The translations under genes and the position numbers were made by a program. Under the pieces are notes generated by a model. It searched no databases. It saw nothing but the letters and a program-made list of their open reading frames with translations, and was not told the DNA's origin. This document shows, in pieces, positions 56,614-64,000 of a stretch of 64,000 bases of DNA. Every line of letters begins with the position of its first letter. The stretch's first letter is position 1. This DNA comes from CAVTJL01 sp963828215 (GTDB lineage: Bacteria; Pseudomonadota; Alphaproteobacteria; Geminicoccales; Geminicoccaceae): assembly GCA_963828215.1 (NCBI GenBank), contig CAWHFO010000003.1, positions 1 through 64,000 on the forward strand, given 5' to 3'.

Positions 56614-57477
56614 CTATTTCTTCGCGTAAGGGTTGGCCAGAACCCACGTGTCACGCCTGAGCGGGTCGACACCGGAGCGTCGCGGATGATCCAGGACGTG
56701 CAGCGTGTGGATCTGGTTCAGCCAGGCGCCGTTCTTGAAGATCCGCTTCTCGCGGAGCGCCGTGAACGGATGGACCTGACGGAGCGGATGGTCGCGGTTG
56801 AACTCGGCCACGGCCAGAAGCTCGCCGACCGCCGGGTTGGCGCTGTCCATCAGCACGGCGCCCAGATAGACGAGGGTCATGGGAAGATAGCGGTCGGCCG
56901 GACCCAGCAGCGCCCGCATGGCATCGACCGTGCTGGAGTAGAAGGCGAGATCGAGCGAGACGAAGCCGATCGGTGCGTCCAGCTCGTCGAGGAAGCTCCC
57001 TGCCGTCTCGGCGATCGGCCCGTAGACGAGGCGCGTGCCGGGCGGCACGTTCCGCTGGACCAGGGCGCGGTCGGGAAGGGGAAAATCGCCTTCGACGAAC
57101 TCCTCCGGATAGTCCCGGTAGTCGGCGGGGCGGGGCATGCCGGTGCCGCTGTCGAGGCCGACGAGCCCGATCTCGACGCCGGTCGCCTTCGTGACCTGCT
57201 GGCCGATCTGGGCGAGGTTGACCAGCCCCGCGCCGGCCGCGATCCCGAACTCCACCGCGTAGATCTTGGGAACGCCCATGGCCTTGGCATAGTCGGCCGC
57301 CTTGAGCACGCAGAAGGCATAGCGGCGGCGGTCGACGAGGTCGAACGCAACCTTGGCGCGAAAGCTCCCGAACAGGGACACGAAGGCGCTGGCGAGGTTG
57401 AGGTGGAGCGGCTCGGCGAGACGGTCGCGGAGCGCCCGTTCCCAGAAGGCGCTGCCCGTCAGCTCTTTAAGATTCAT
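56614..57477 (-). CDS. Uncharacterised protein of polysaccharide loci
   Basis: About 287 residues, no signal peptide and no clear membrane span. It contains SAFWERALRDRLAEPLHLNL, FDLVDRRRYAFCVLKAADYA, AVEFGIAAGAGLVNLAQIGQ (resembling a SAM-binding glycine loop), GLDSGTGMPRPADYRDYPEEF with a strongly acidic following loop, and GFVSLDLAFYSSTVDAMRAL. Taken together it looks like a distant class-I methyltransferase related to TylF/macrocin O-methyltransferase types, though I would not insist. Gene and operon neighbours are all surface-polymer functions. Confidence 0.55.
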   Translation of the reverse strand: MNLKELTGSAFWERALRDRLAEPLHLNLASAFVSLFGSFRAKVAFDLVDRRRYAFCVLKAADYAKAMGVPKIYAVEFGIAAGAGLVNLAQIGQQVTKATGVEIGLVGLDSGTGMPRPADYRDYPEEFVEGDFPLPDRALVQRNVPPGTRLVYGPIAETAGSFLDELDAPIGFVSLDLAFYSSTVDAMRALLGPADRYLPMTLVYLGAVLMDSANPAVGELLAVAEFNRDHPLRQVHPFTALREKRIFKNGAWLNQIHTLHVLDHPRRSGVDPLRRDTWVLANPYAKK

Positions 57478-57767
57478 GAGGTGCTGGTCCAATTCGGCTG
57501 GGCGGGACGAGACCACAGGCACCCTGAAGGTGCAAGCGACGGCGCGGCGGAGGCGCACTCGAGGGAGGAATTCAGGGAGTTCGAGACCCTTTCCAAGTGA
57601 GCGGAGCCTACCATGCTACTGCTCCTCGGGGTGTGGTTCTTTTATCCCAGGGTCGCCTGGAGGATAGTCCCGATGGCTGTCGGGCACGGCTTTTCGATTG
57701 GCCGCTCGCGACGGTTCTCCTAGGGTGATAAAGCCTGGACGTGCGGCATGTGCCGCGGTTGGGCAGT

Positions 57768-58808
57768 ATGGCGAGCATAAGCATGGCGGTGAGACGGATC
57801 GACAAGTCGCCGTTGGTGAGCATCGGCATTCCCGTCTACAACGGCGAGAATTTCCTGGGCGACGCCGTCGGCTCGGTGCTCGGCCAGACCGAGGGCGATC
57901 TCGAGCTCCTGATCTCCGACAATGCGTCCACCGACCGTACCGAGGAGGTCTGCCGCGACCTCGCGGCCGGCGACCGCCGTATCGTGTATCGACGGCAGGA
58001 GCGGAACGTCGGCGCCGCCGCCAACTACAATCACACCTTCGCGATGGCGCGCGGCCGGTATTTCAAATGGCTCGCGCACGACGACCGCATCCAGCGGACC
58101 TATCTCGAGCGGACCATCGCAGCGCTCGAGGCCGAGCCCGATGCCGTCCTGTGCAACACCGTGATCGACTACATCGAGCCGGGCGGGCGCATCATCGGCG
58201 TCTACGAGACGGTCCTGGCGCATGCCGATCTGCCCAGCCCCTCCGAGCGCTTCGGGACCATGGTCCTGCGAGCACATTCCTGCGCCGACATGTTCGGCGT
58301 GATGCCGCGGCGGGCCATGCTCCACTCACTGCTGCACAGCGACTTTCACGGCGCCGACCGGGCGCTGCTGGCCCAGATGGCGCTGCGCGGCCGGCTCATC
58401 CAGTTGCCCGAGCATCTGGTGCAGATGCGCGAGCACGCGGGCCGCTATACGCGCAGCCAGTCGAGCGCCCGCGACCGCCGCGTCTGGCACGATCCGTCCG
58501 GACGGAGCTGGTTCCACCTGCCGACCCTGCGGTTGTACCATGAGTACTGGCGCATGGTGCGGGCCGCCGACCTTCCGCCCGCGGAACGGCGGCGGTGCTA
58601 CGCCATCCTGGCCCAGTGGTGGATGGTCAATTGGAACAGCCTGCGCGTCACGACCGACGCGATCGCGATCGCGGCACCCGAGTTCGTCGGCTGGGCAGAG
58701 CATACGAAGAAGCGCTTCTTCGGCGCGGCGCCGGGTCACTTCGATGTCCCGGCCGAGGCATCGCTCGGTCACTCGGGTGGCTCACACGGCAAGGACAGCG
58801 GGCACTAA
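57768..58808 (+). CDS. Glycosyltransferase family 2
   Basis: About 346 residues. The GT-A fold has PLVSIGIPVYNGENFLGDAVGSVLGQ, LLISDNASTDRT, NYNHTFAMARGRYFKWLAHDD (the D-x-D-type metal motif is HDD), and later GADRALLAQMALRGRL. It transfers a sugar onto a growing surface polymer. No C-terminal membrane helix is visible, so it is probably a cytoplasmic face enzyme. Start candidates are ATG 57768 and 57783, each leaving the GT domain whole. It converges on the SAM-methyltransferase gene, leaving 15 bases. Confidence 0.88.
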   Translation: MASISMAVRRIDKSPLVSIGIPVYNGENFLGDAVGSVLGQTEGDLELLISDNASTDRTEEVCRDLAAGDRRIVYRRQERNVGAAANYNHTFAMARGRYFKWLAHDDRIQRTYLERTIAALEAEPDAVLCNTVIDYIEPGGRIIGVYETVLAHADLPSPSERFGTMVLRAHSCADMFGVMPRRAMLHSLLHSDFHGADRALLAQMALRGRLIQLPEHLVQMREHAGRYTRSQSSARDRRVWHDPSGRSWFHLPTLRLYHEYWRMVRAADLPPAERRRCYAILAQWWMVNWNSLRVTTDAIAIAAPEFVGWAEHTKKRFFGAAPGHFDVPAEASLGHSGGSHGKDSGH

Positions 58809-58823
58809 CGCCGCGCCCGGGGC

Positions 58824-60014
58824 TCAGGCGGGTCTGAGCTCGGGTCTCAGCCCCAGTGACTGCAGCATCGCCCCGATCTCATCGAGGTAGAGGGGGTTCA
58901 TCACAACGACGACGTCGGGACGCAGCGGCACCAGATCCTTCGGTCCGACGATCACCCGGCCGCTGCCGGCGAGGAAGCGGCCCCAGCGGTGCGGATTGAC
59001 GTCGACGACCGCGACCAGCTCCTGTTCCGGCTGCATCATCGCCAGATAGGCGACCCCCTTCGAGCCCGAGCCCCAGATCGCCACGCGCCGGCCGGCCGCG
59101 CGCCACCGCGCCAGCTCGGCTCGATCGGCCGCCAGCCGCTTGCCAACGCTTTTCCCGAAGGCGGTGGCGAGCTCGATCAGGCCACTCGGCGGCGGGCCCG
59201 GCGGAGCTGCGGCAGATCCATTGGCTATCCTCGTCTCGACCGTGAGGTATTGGTCGCCATAGACCTTGGCCACCTTGCCGGCCATGAAGCCCGTTTCCGC
59301 CAGCAGCCGCTCCAGCGCGTGTGGCGAGAAGTAGAGGGCGTGCTCGTAGTAGACGTCCCAGAAGGCCCGCTCGACCAGGATCCGCTCGAGGTCCGGCACA
59401 TCGAGGAACAGGACCGTCCTCGGGCTTGCCCCGAGATTGCGTCGGATCAGCCCGAGGAGGGCGCGGGGCCGGGCGATATGCTCGAGGGTGTGGCGGCAGC
59501 AGACGAGGTCCGGGCGAAGCGCGGCCTCGCCCGGACCATAGAGGGTAGGGTGGATCTCCAGGCCGGGTATCGACCGATGCTCGGGATCGGGCCGGTAGGC
59601 CGGATCGAAGCCGATCGCCCGACCGACGCCTGCCTTCTTGAGCGCCACCAGGAACTCACCCTTGCCGCAGCCGATCTCGACGACGGTCTTACCGGTGAGG
59701 TCATGGCGGTCGACCAGTGCGCTCGCGAGCTCGTCGACGAATGCGCGGAAGCGTGGCGAGTAGCCCTGGGCGTCCTCGTAGTTGGGATCGTAGAGCACGC
59801 ATCGCTCGTCGAAGGCGCGATTGAAGACGAGGCCGCAGTCGAGGCAGAGCACAAGATCCAGCCGGCCCTTGGGCACCGCCAGAGCCGAGTCGCGGTCGGG
59901 GCGCAGAAGCGCGCTCTGCACGGGAAGATCGTCCACCGCGAAGATCGGCAGCTGATCGGTCGAAGCGCACACAGGACAGGGAACGGGAGGCTCGATCGAG
60001 CGCTGCTCGGTCAT
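58824..60014 (-). CDS. SAM-dependent methyltransferase with C-terminal Rossmann domain
   Basis: About 396 residues. An N-terminal segment with CPVCASTDQLPIFAVDDLPV and LCLDCGLVFNRAFDE likely binds zinc. The SAM fold has VVEIGCGKGEFLVALKKAG, GFDPAYRPDPEHR, CCRHTLEHIARPRALLGLIR and YGDQYLTVETR. The C-terminal part WRAAGRRVAIWGSGSKGVAYLAMM and VAVVDVNPHRWGRFLAGSG is a second Rossmann-like domain, as in the NovU/TylC3 relative earlier in this locus. It probably methylates a sugar of the polymer. The CACACTCG hairpin (60106) lies about 90 bases upstream of its start. Confidence 0.85.
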   Translation of the reverse strand: MTEQRSIEPPVPCPVCASTDQLPIFAVDDLPVQSALLRPDRDSALAVPKGRLDLVLCLDCGLVFNRAFDERCVLYDPNYEDAQGYSPRFRAFVDELASALVDRHDLTGKTVVEIGCGKGEFLVALKKAGVGRAIGFDPAYRPDPEHRSIPGLEIHPTLYGPGEAALRPDLVCCRHTLEHIARPRALLGLIRRNLGASPRTVLFLDVPDLERILVERAFWDVYYEHALYFSPHALERLLAETGFMAGKVAKVYGDQYLTVETRIANGSAAAPPGPPPSGLIELATAFGKSVGKRLAADRAELARWRAAGRRVAIWGSGSKGVAYLAMMQPEQELVAVVDVNPHRWGRFLAGSGRVIVGPKDLVPLRPDVVVVMNPLYLDEIGAMLQSLGLRPELRPA

Positions 60015-60105
60015 CGACGGTCCGGCGCTGGCGGTTGGGGGCAGTGTCCTCAAAAGCCACTGCAGACTACGCAACGTCCGGGACCCCTGTCCATGGACGC
60101 TTGTT

Positions 60106-60125
60106 CACACTCGTAATCGAGTGTG
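60106..60125 (-). terminator. Hairpin between CaiB-type gene and methyltransferase
   Basis: Perfect 8-bp stem CACACTCG/CGAGTGTG with a TAAT loop, eight bases beyond the stop codon of the CoA-transferase gene, on the downstream side of its transcription. No T-tract is evident on either strand. The most likely role is to end the CoA-transferase transcript. Confidence 0.5.
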
Positions 60126-60133
60126 CCTCCGCA

Positions 60134-61267
60134 TCAGCGCCCAGCCGCGAACTCCTCGCGGATCGCCGCGTCGTGCTGCCCGAGCGCCGGAACCCGGGTA
60201 CGCTCGACGGGCTCGCCCACGACCAGCGCGCCCGGGGCCAGCACCGAGACCTGCTTTCCCCCTGCCGTCATCACCGGCCAGACGCGGTTCTGGGGATGGT
60301 GCAGCAGATCCTCGAGGGTCGAGAGTCGGCCATAGGCGATGGCCGCGCGCTCGAGCAGGGCGCAGACGCCCTCGCGGTCGAGCCTGCCCAGGGCCGCACG
60401 TAGCGCCTCGTCAAGCGCCGCTCGGTTGGCGACCCGATCTGGATTGGTCGCAAAGCGCGGATCGGACGCAAGCTCGGGGCGCTCTAGCACCTCGGCGCAG
60501 AGCCGCCGCCATTCCCGCTCGTTCTGGATCGCCAGCAGCACAGAGGCACCGTCGCCGCAGGGATAGGCGCCGTAAGGCGCTATCGTCGGGTGATGGAGCC
60601 CGAGGCGCGGCGGCTCGTGATGCCCATAGGCCCAGGTGAGATAGGGCACGTTCATCCAGTCGCCGATGGCGTGGAAGAGGGAAACCTCGATGGCGCGGCC
60701 CTGGCCGGTGCGCTCGCGGGCGAAGAGGGCGCGGAAGAGGGCGGAGGTCGCGGTCATGCCCGCGGCGATGTCGCAGACCGAGACGCCGACGCGGGTCGGC
60801 TCGTCGCCGATGCCGTTGACCGAGGCGAGTCCGCTCTCGGCCTGGACCAGGAGATCGTAGGCCTTGAGGTCGCGAAATGGCCCGGTGCTGCCGTAGCCGC
60901 TGATGTCGCACGTGACGAGCCGGGGAAAGCGCCGGCGGAGGGCGGCGGCGCCTATGCCCAGGCGCTGGGTGGCGCCAGGGGCGAGGTTCTGGATGAAGAC
61001 GTCGGCCCGGGCCAGCATGCGCTGGAGCAGCGCCATGCCGGCCGCGTCCTTGAGATCGAGCCTGACCAACTCCTTGCCGCGGTTCAGCCAGACGAAGTTG
61101 GCGCTCTCGCCCTCGCAATAGCGGTCGTAGCCCCGCGCGAAGTCGCCCTCCGGCCGCTCGACCTTGATGACCCGGGCGCCCGCGTCGGCGAGGTTGCGCG
61201 AGGCGAGGGGGGCTGCCACCGCCTGCTCGAGGCTGACGACGAGGATGCCGTCCAGATCGCCCGCCAT
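60134..61267 (-). CDS. CaiB/BaiF-type CoA-transferase (family III)
   Basis: About 377 residues. Family features are LDGILVVSLEQAVAAPLASRNLADAGARVIKVERPEGDFARGY at the start, NRGKELVRLDLKD, DISGYGSTGPFRDLKAYDLLVQAESG, RVGVSVCDIAAGMTATSALF (the nucleophilic aspartate in CDIAAG) and IQNEREWRRLCAEVLERPEL. It transfers CoA between a donor such as succinyl-CoA or acetyl-CoA and an organic acid, as in carnitine or mesaconate/bile-acid metabolism. Divergent from the Rieske oxygenase; the two probably share a catabolic pathway. Confidence 0.88.
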   Translation of the reverse strand: MAGDLDGILVVSLEQAVAAPLASRNLADAGARVIKVERPEGDFARGYDRYCEGESANFVWLNRGKELVRLDLKDAAGMALLQRMLARADVFIQNLAPGATQRLGIGAAALRRRFPRLVTCDISGYGSTGPFRDLKAYDLLVQAESGLASVNGIGDEPTRVGVSVCDIAAGMTATSALFRALFARERTGQGRAIEVSLFHAIGDWMNVPYLTWAYGHHEPPRLGLHHPTIAPYGAYPCGDGASVLLAIQNEREWRRLCAEVLERPELASDPRFATNPDRVANRAALDEALRAALGRLDREGVCALLERAAIAYGRLSTLEDLLHHPQNRVWPVMTAGGKQVSVLAPGALVVGEPVERTRVPALGQHDAAIREEFAAGR

Positions 61268-61507
61268 GCGCCTCGTGCCGTCTCCCTTGCCGTCGGAAAC
61301 CTCTGTTCGCGATGGCCGCCGATCATCGGCGACAGGCGGCGATGGCGCAACCGCCGGGGTGCGATCGACGGTGCCGGTCGCGGCCGCGCAAGCGGGTGTC
61401 CCGGCGCCGCAGGAGGCGGTCGGGCGCCATGATAGGCGAGACTCCAGCGTGTGTGGAGGCGGTGCCGCGGCGCCGTCGCCCGGGTCTCGGGTTCGGGGTG
61501 CTTCGCC

Positions 61508-62752
61508 ATGAGGACGCGTGATCGGATGCTCGCCTTGCTGGAAGCCAGGCGGCCCGGCTGGGGCCTGCCCGGCCCCTTCTACACCGATCCCGAGCTGCAC
61601 CGCCTGGACATGCAGGAGATCTTCGGCCGGAGCTGGGTCTTCGTCGGCCTGAGCTGCGAGGTCCCCGAGCCCGGCAGCTGGATCAGGGTCGACATCGGCC
61701 AGGACTCGCTCGTGCTCGTCCGCGGCCGGGACCGGGCCATCCGCGCCCTCCACAACAGCTGCCGGCATCGCGGTGCCCGCGTCTGCCCGGGAGACAGCGG
61801 CCGGTCGGCTCGGCTCGTCTGCCCCTATCATCAGTGGAGCTACGACCTCGAGGGGCGGCTTCTGAAGGCGCGCCACATGGGCGAGGGCTTTGCGGTCGAC
61901 GGCTTCCGCCTGAAGCCCGTCCATCTCGAGAATGTCGGCGGCTGGCTGTTCGTCTCGCTGGCCGAGGAGCCACCCTCGATCGAGGCGTTCCGCCAGGATG
62001 TCCTCCCATTCCTGCTCCCGGTCGAGATCGACAACTGCAAAATCGCCTTCGAGAGCAGCATCGTGGAGGACGGCAACTGGAAGCTCGTGATGGAGAACAA
62101 CCGCGAATGCTATCATTGCGCGGCCGGCCATCCCGAGCTCGGTCGGACGCTCTCCGAGTATGACGCCGTGGACGACCCGCGCGCCGATCCCGCCTATTTC
62201 GCGCTCCTCGAGCAGAAGAGCCGGGACTGGGCGGCGCTGGGCCTGCCCTATGCCCCGACGCCCCACGACCTGCGCTACCGGGCCGTGCGCATGCCCTTCG
62301 TCGAGGGGGCGCTCGCCATGACCATGGACGGTAGACCCGCCTGCCGGCGGCTGCTCGGCCGGCTGACGGACCCCGACCTCGGCTCCGTCCGGATGCTGAG
62401 CCTGCCCAACTCCTGGAACCATCTGGGCGCCGACCATGTCGTGGCCTTCCGGGCGCTGCCGCTCGGCCCCGAGCGCACGCTCCTCACCACGAAGTGGCTG
62501 GTCCACAAGGAGGCGGTCGAAGGCGTCGACTACGATGTCGGGCGACTGAGCGAGGTCTGGCTCAAGACCAACGACCAGGATCGCAGGCTGGTCGAGCTGA
62601 CCCAGAGCGGCGTCCGCTCGAGCGCCTACGAGCCCGGGCCCTACTCGCCGGTGATCGAGGTCGGCGTCAGGAACTTCGTCGACTGGTACACCGGCGAGAT
62701 GATCGCCGGCCTGACCCGGGCGGCGCCCTCGCGGATGATCGCCGCCGAATAG
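61508..62752 (+). CDS. Rieske non-heme iron oxygenase alpha subunit (quaternary-amine / glycine-betaine-type)
   Basis: About 414 residues. The Rieske cluster ligands are NSCRHRGARVC (C-x-H) and LVCPYHQWSYDLEGRL (C-x2-H). The catalytic iron site is GNWKLVMENNRECYHCAAGHPEL, whose ENNRECYHC...HPEL is the pattern of oxygenases that demethylate glycine betaine, stachydrine or carnitine-like N-methyl compounds. A reductase partner is not adjacent. ATG 61508 follows a G/C-rich stretch without a strong ribosome site. Situated between a CaiB-type CoA-transferase and an SDR, it fits breakdown of a quaternary ammonium or related compound. The substrate remains inference. Confidence 0.85.
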   Translation: MRTRDRMLALLEARRPGWGLPGPFYTDPELHRLDMQEIFGRSWVFVGLSCEVPEPGSWIRVDIGQDSLVLVRGRDRAIRALHNSCRHRGARVCPGDSGRSARLVCPYHQWSYDLEGRLLKARHMGEGFAVDGFRLKPVHLENVGGWLFVSLAEEPPSIEAFRQDVLPFLLPVEIDNCKIAFESSIVEDGNWKLVMENNRECYHCAAGHPELGRTLSEYDAVDDPRADPAYFALLEQKSRDWAALGLPYAPTPHDLRYRAVRMPFVEGALAMTMDGRPACRRLLGRLTDPDLGSVRMLSLPNSWNHLGADHVVAFRALPLGPERTLLTTKWLVHKEAVEGVDYDVGRLSEVWLKTNDQDRRLVELTQSGVRSSAYEPGPYSPVIEVGVRNFVDWYTGEMIAGLTRAAPSRMIAAE

Positions 62753-62769
62753 ACGGCCGCAGTTGACAC

Positions 62770-62802
62770 CCCGCCCGCCCGCGTCGAAGGAAGGCGGGCG
62801 GG
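62770..62802 (+). terminator. Strong GC-rich hairpin after the Rieske gene
   Basis: A perfect 10-bp stem (CCCGCCCGCC with GGCGGGCGGG) with a 13-base loop, 18 bases after the Rieske stop codon and 52 before the SDR start. No T-tract follows. It probably ends or attenuates the upstream transcript, so the SDR may have its own promoter or low readthrough. Confidence 0.55.
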
Positions 62803-62854
62803 ACGGGCGGTCCAGGCCTCTTCCGCGTCGACGGCGTCAGGGGAGGCACGAAGG

Positions 62855-63604
62855 ATGCGGCTCGAGGGCAAGGTGGCATTGATCACGGGTGCGGCGTCGG
62901 GCTTCGGCCGGGGCATCGCCCAGGCCTACGCGCGCGAGGGCGCCAGGGTGGCGCTCGTCGACATCGACGAGGCGGGCGCCCGGTCCGTGGCCGAGGCGAT
63001 CGGCGGCTCGGCCCTGGGCCTGGGCTGCGACGTCGGCAAGGGCCCGCCCGTCCGGGCTGCGGTGGCGCGGACGCTCGAGGCCTTCGGCGATCTCCATATC
63101 GTCGTCAACAATGCCGGCGTCAGCCACAGGAACCGGCCGCTGCTCGAGGTCGACGAGGCCGAGCTGGACCGGGTCTTCACCGTCAACGTCAAGTCGATCT
63201 TCCACATGGCGCATGCGGCCGTGCCGCATCTCAGGAAGCGCGGCGGCGGTGTCATCATCAACGTCACCTCCACCGCCGGCATCCGCCCGCGGCCGGGCCT
63301 TACCTGGTACAACGGCTCCAAGGGCGCCGCCAACACGATCACCAAGTCGATGGCGGTCGAGCTGGCCCCGGACAGGATCCGCGTCTGCGCCATCGCCCCG
63401 GTGATGGGCGAGACGGGGCTGCTCTCGACGTTCATGGGGGTCGAGGATACGCCGGAGAACCGGGCGCGCTTCATCGCGACCATCCCCTGGGGCCGGATGA
63501 GCCGGCCCGAGGACATCGCCAACGCGGCGGTCTTCCTCGCGTCCGACGAGGCAGAGATGGTCACGGGCGCCGTCCTCGAGGTCGATGGCGGGCGCTGCGT
63601 CTGA
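62855..63604 (+). CDS. Short-chain dehydrogenase/reductase (classical SDR)
   Basis: About 249 residues. The NAD(P) loop is ALITGAASGFGRGIA (T-G-x3-G-x-G), then VALVDIDEAG with the acidic residue after strand 2 indicating NAD(H) preference, and VVNNAGVSH (NNAG). The catalytic INVTSTAGIRPRPGLTWYNGSKGAAN holds serine, tyrosine and lysine. PVMGETGLLSTFMG follows, and a C-terminal TGAVLEVDGGRCV is typical. It could be a 3-hydroxyacyl, sugar or alcohol dehydrogenase. It lies 36 bases before the fumarase, probably in one operon. Confidence 0.9.
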   Translation: MRLEGKVALITGAASGFGRGIAQAYAREGARVALVDIDEAGARSVAEAIGGSALGLGCDVGKGPPVRAAVARTLEAFGDLHIVVNNAGVSHRNRPLLEVDEAELDRVFTVNVKSIFHMAHAAVPHLRKRGGGVIINVTSTAGIRPRPGLTWYNGSKGAANTITKSMAVELAPDRIRVCAIAPVMGETGLLSTFMGVEDTPENRARFIATIPWGRMSRPEDIANAAVFLASDEAEMVTGAVLEVDGGRCV

Positions 63605-63640
63605 GCGGCTGGAGGCGACCGGCCCTTCGAGGAGACGGGC

Positions 63641-64000
63641 ATGAGCGAGGTGACCGAGGGCTATCGGCCGATCTTCCAGCGCGGCCCCGATCCGACCGAC
63701 TACCGCCGCCTCGACCAGGCGCCGCCCGAAGCTCTCGACCTCGGCGGGCGTCGGTTCGTCTCGGTGCGCCCCGGGACCCTGACCGCGCTGGCCGAGACCG
63801 CCTTCAACGACATCGCGCACTTCTTCCGCACCTCCCATCTGGCCCAGCTCCGCGCCATCCTGGACGATCGCCAGGCCTCGGCGAACGACCGCTTCGTCGC
63901 CCTGGAGCTTCTGAAGAACGCGGTGATCGCCTCGGGCGGCGCGTTCCCGTCCTGCCAGGATACGGGGACCGCCATCGTCGTCGGCAAGAAGGGCCAGCAG
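63641..64000 (+). CDS. Class I fumarate hydratase-type protein (5' part, runs off the window)
   Basis: The first 120 residues. It begins MSEVTEGYRPIFQRGPDPTDYRRLDQ, with FFRTSHLAQLRAIL, SANDRFVALELLKNAVIASG and FPSCQDTGTAIVVGKKGQQ. The last segment carries the first iron-sulfur cysteine (S-C-Q-D-T-G-T) of iron-dependent class I fumarases and L-tartrate dehydratases. The frame is open to position 64000. A cell would use it to hydrate fumarate to malate; the same fold also serves mesaconate or tartrate dehydration, and with the neighbouring SDR and CoA-transferase a mesaconate-type role is possible. Confidence 0.85.
   Translation, partial: MSEVTEGYRPIFQRGPDPTDYRRLDQAPPEALDLGGRRFVSVRPGTLTALAETAFNDIAHFFRTSHLAQLRAILDDRQASANDRFVALELLKNAVIASGGAFPSCQDTGTAIVVGKKGQQ

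Noticed and set aside
60134..62506. A single 790-codon protein covering the CoA-transferase and the antisense of the Rieske gene
   Set aside because: Only the part from 61267 down matches a family (CaiB). The rest is shadow of the Rieske gene.

Overview
The window is uniformly GC-rich, densely coded DNA, almost certainly from an alphaproteobacterium. The evidence is an ATP12-type F1-ATPase chaperone next to a HAD phosphatase, a SABATH-like and several TPP/enolase-superfamily catabolic enzymes, family-5 peptide-type ABC importers, PccB, malonyl-CoA decarboxylase, a paired-palindrome intergenic repeat of the kind common in alphaproteobacteria, and strong GGAGG-type ribosome sites. I would place it near Rhodospirillales/Geminicoccales-like soil or plant-associated lineages, but the sequence alone does not fix a genus. 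No rRNA, tRNA or CRISPR array was seen.

Layout. 1-4 kb: a transposase scrap, agmatine deiminase, a secreted esterase and a two-subunit TPP decarboxylase. 4-7.4 kb: a patch of broken toxin-antitoxin genes (orphan FitA, a VapC cut after 23 codons, an AT-rich PIN gene, DUF29), two small proteins and a duplicated tail of the decarboxylase gene. 7.5-15 kb: an uncharacterised protein, a palindromic repeat, alcohol dehydrogenase, and a sugar-acid catabolic operon (enolase superfamily, TIM-barrel isomerase, Gfo/Idh) divergent from its likely FadR-type GntR regulator, then an AroE paralogue. 15-25 kb: an RND efflux pair, a HAD-ATP12 fusion, an AI-2E-type permease, a stand-alone LigD-type polymerase domain and PccB. 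25-32 kb: decayed DNA, fructosamine kinase plus low-MW phosphatase, an L,D-transpeptidase, a complete IS5-family (IS427-type) element, a SABATH methyltransferase and a solute-binding protein. 32-39 kb: a peptide/opine-type ABC importer whose fused ATPase is separated from its permeases by RlpA, DUF2237 and a small secreted protein. 39-49 kb: glycogen phosphorylase with a D-2-hydroxyacid dehydrogenase, an RTX protein, a second enolase-superfamily gene, DUF302, RidA, malonyl-CoA decarboxylase, and a four-gene membrane/envelope cassette ending in a 24-residue peptide. 49-60 kb: MntR and then a surface-polysaccharide locus (PIG-L deacetylase, nucleotidyltransferase, C-methyltransferase-type protein, flippase, epimerase, 2OG-type oxygenase, unknown protein, GT2, methyltransferase). 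60-64 kb: CaiB-type CoA-transferase, Rieske oxygenase of the quaternary-amine type, SDR and the start of a class I fumarase.

A cross-cutting feature is that about 17 otherwise well-conserved genes are interrupted by small frameshifts. Of roughly 26 that I could resolve, about 21 are explained by one extra base. Because they hit unrelated, apparently functional genes and restore perfectly in the neighbouring frame, I treat them as probable consensus errors and annotate the genes across them. Coordinates for those genes span the shifts. True decay (missing gene halves) is confined to the toxin-antitoxin patch, 25.0-25.7 kb and the transposase scrap at the left edge.
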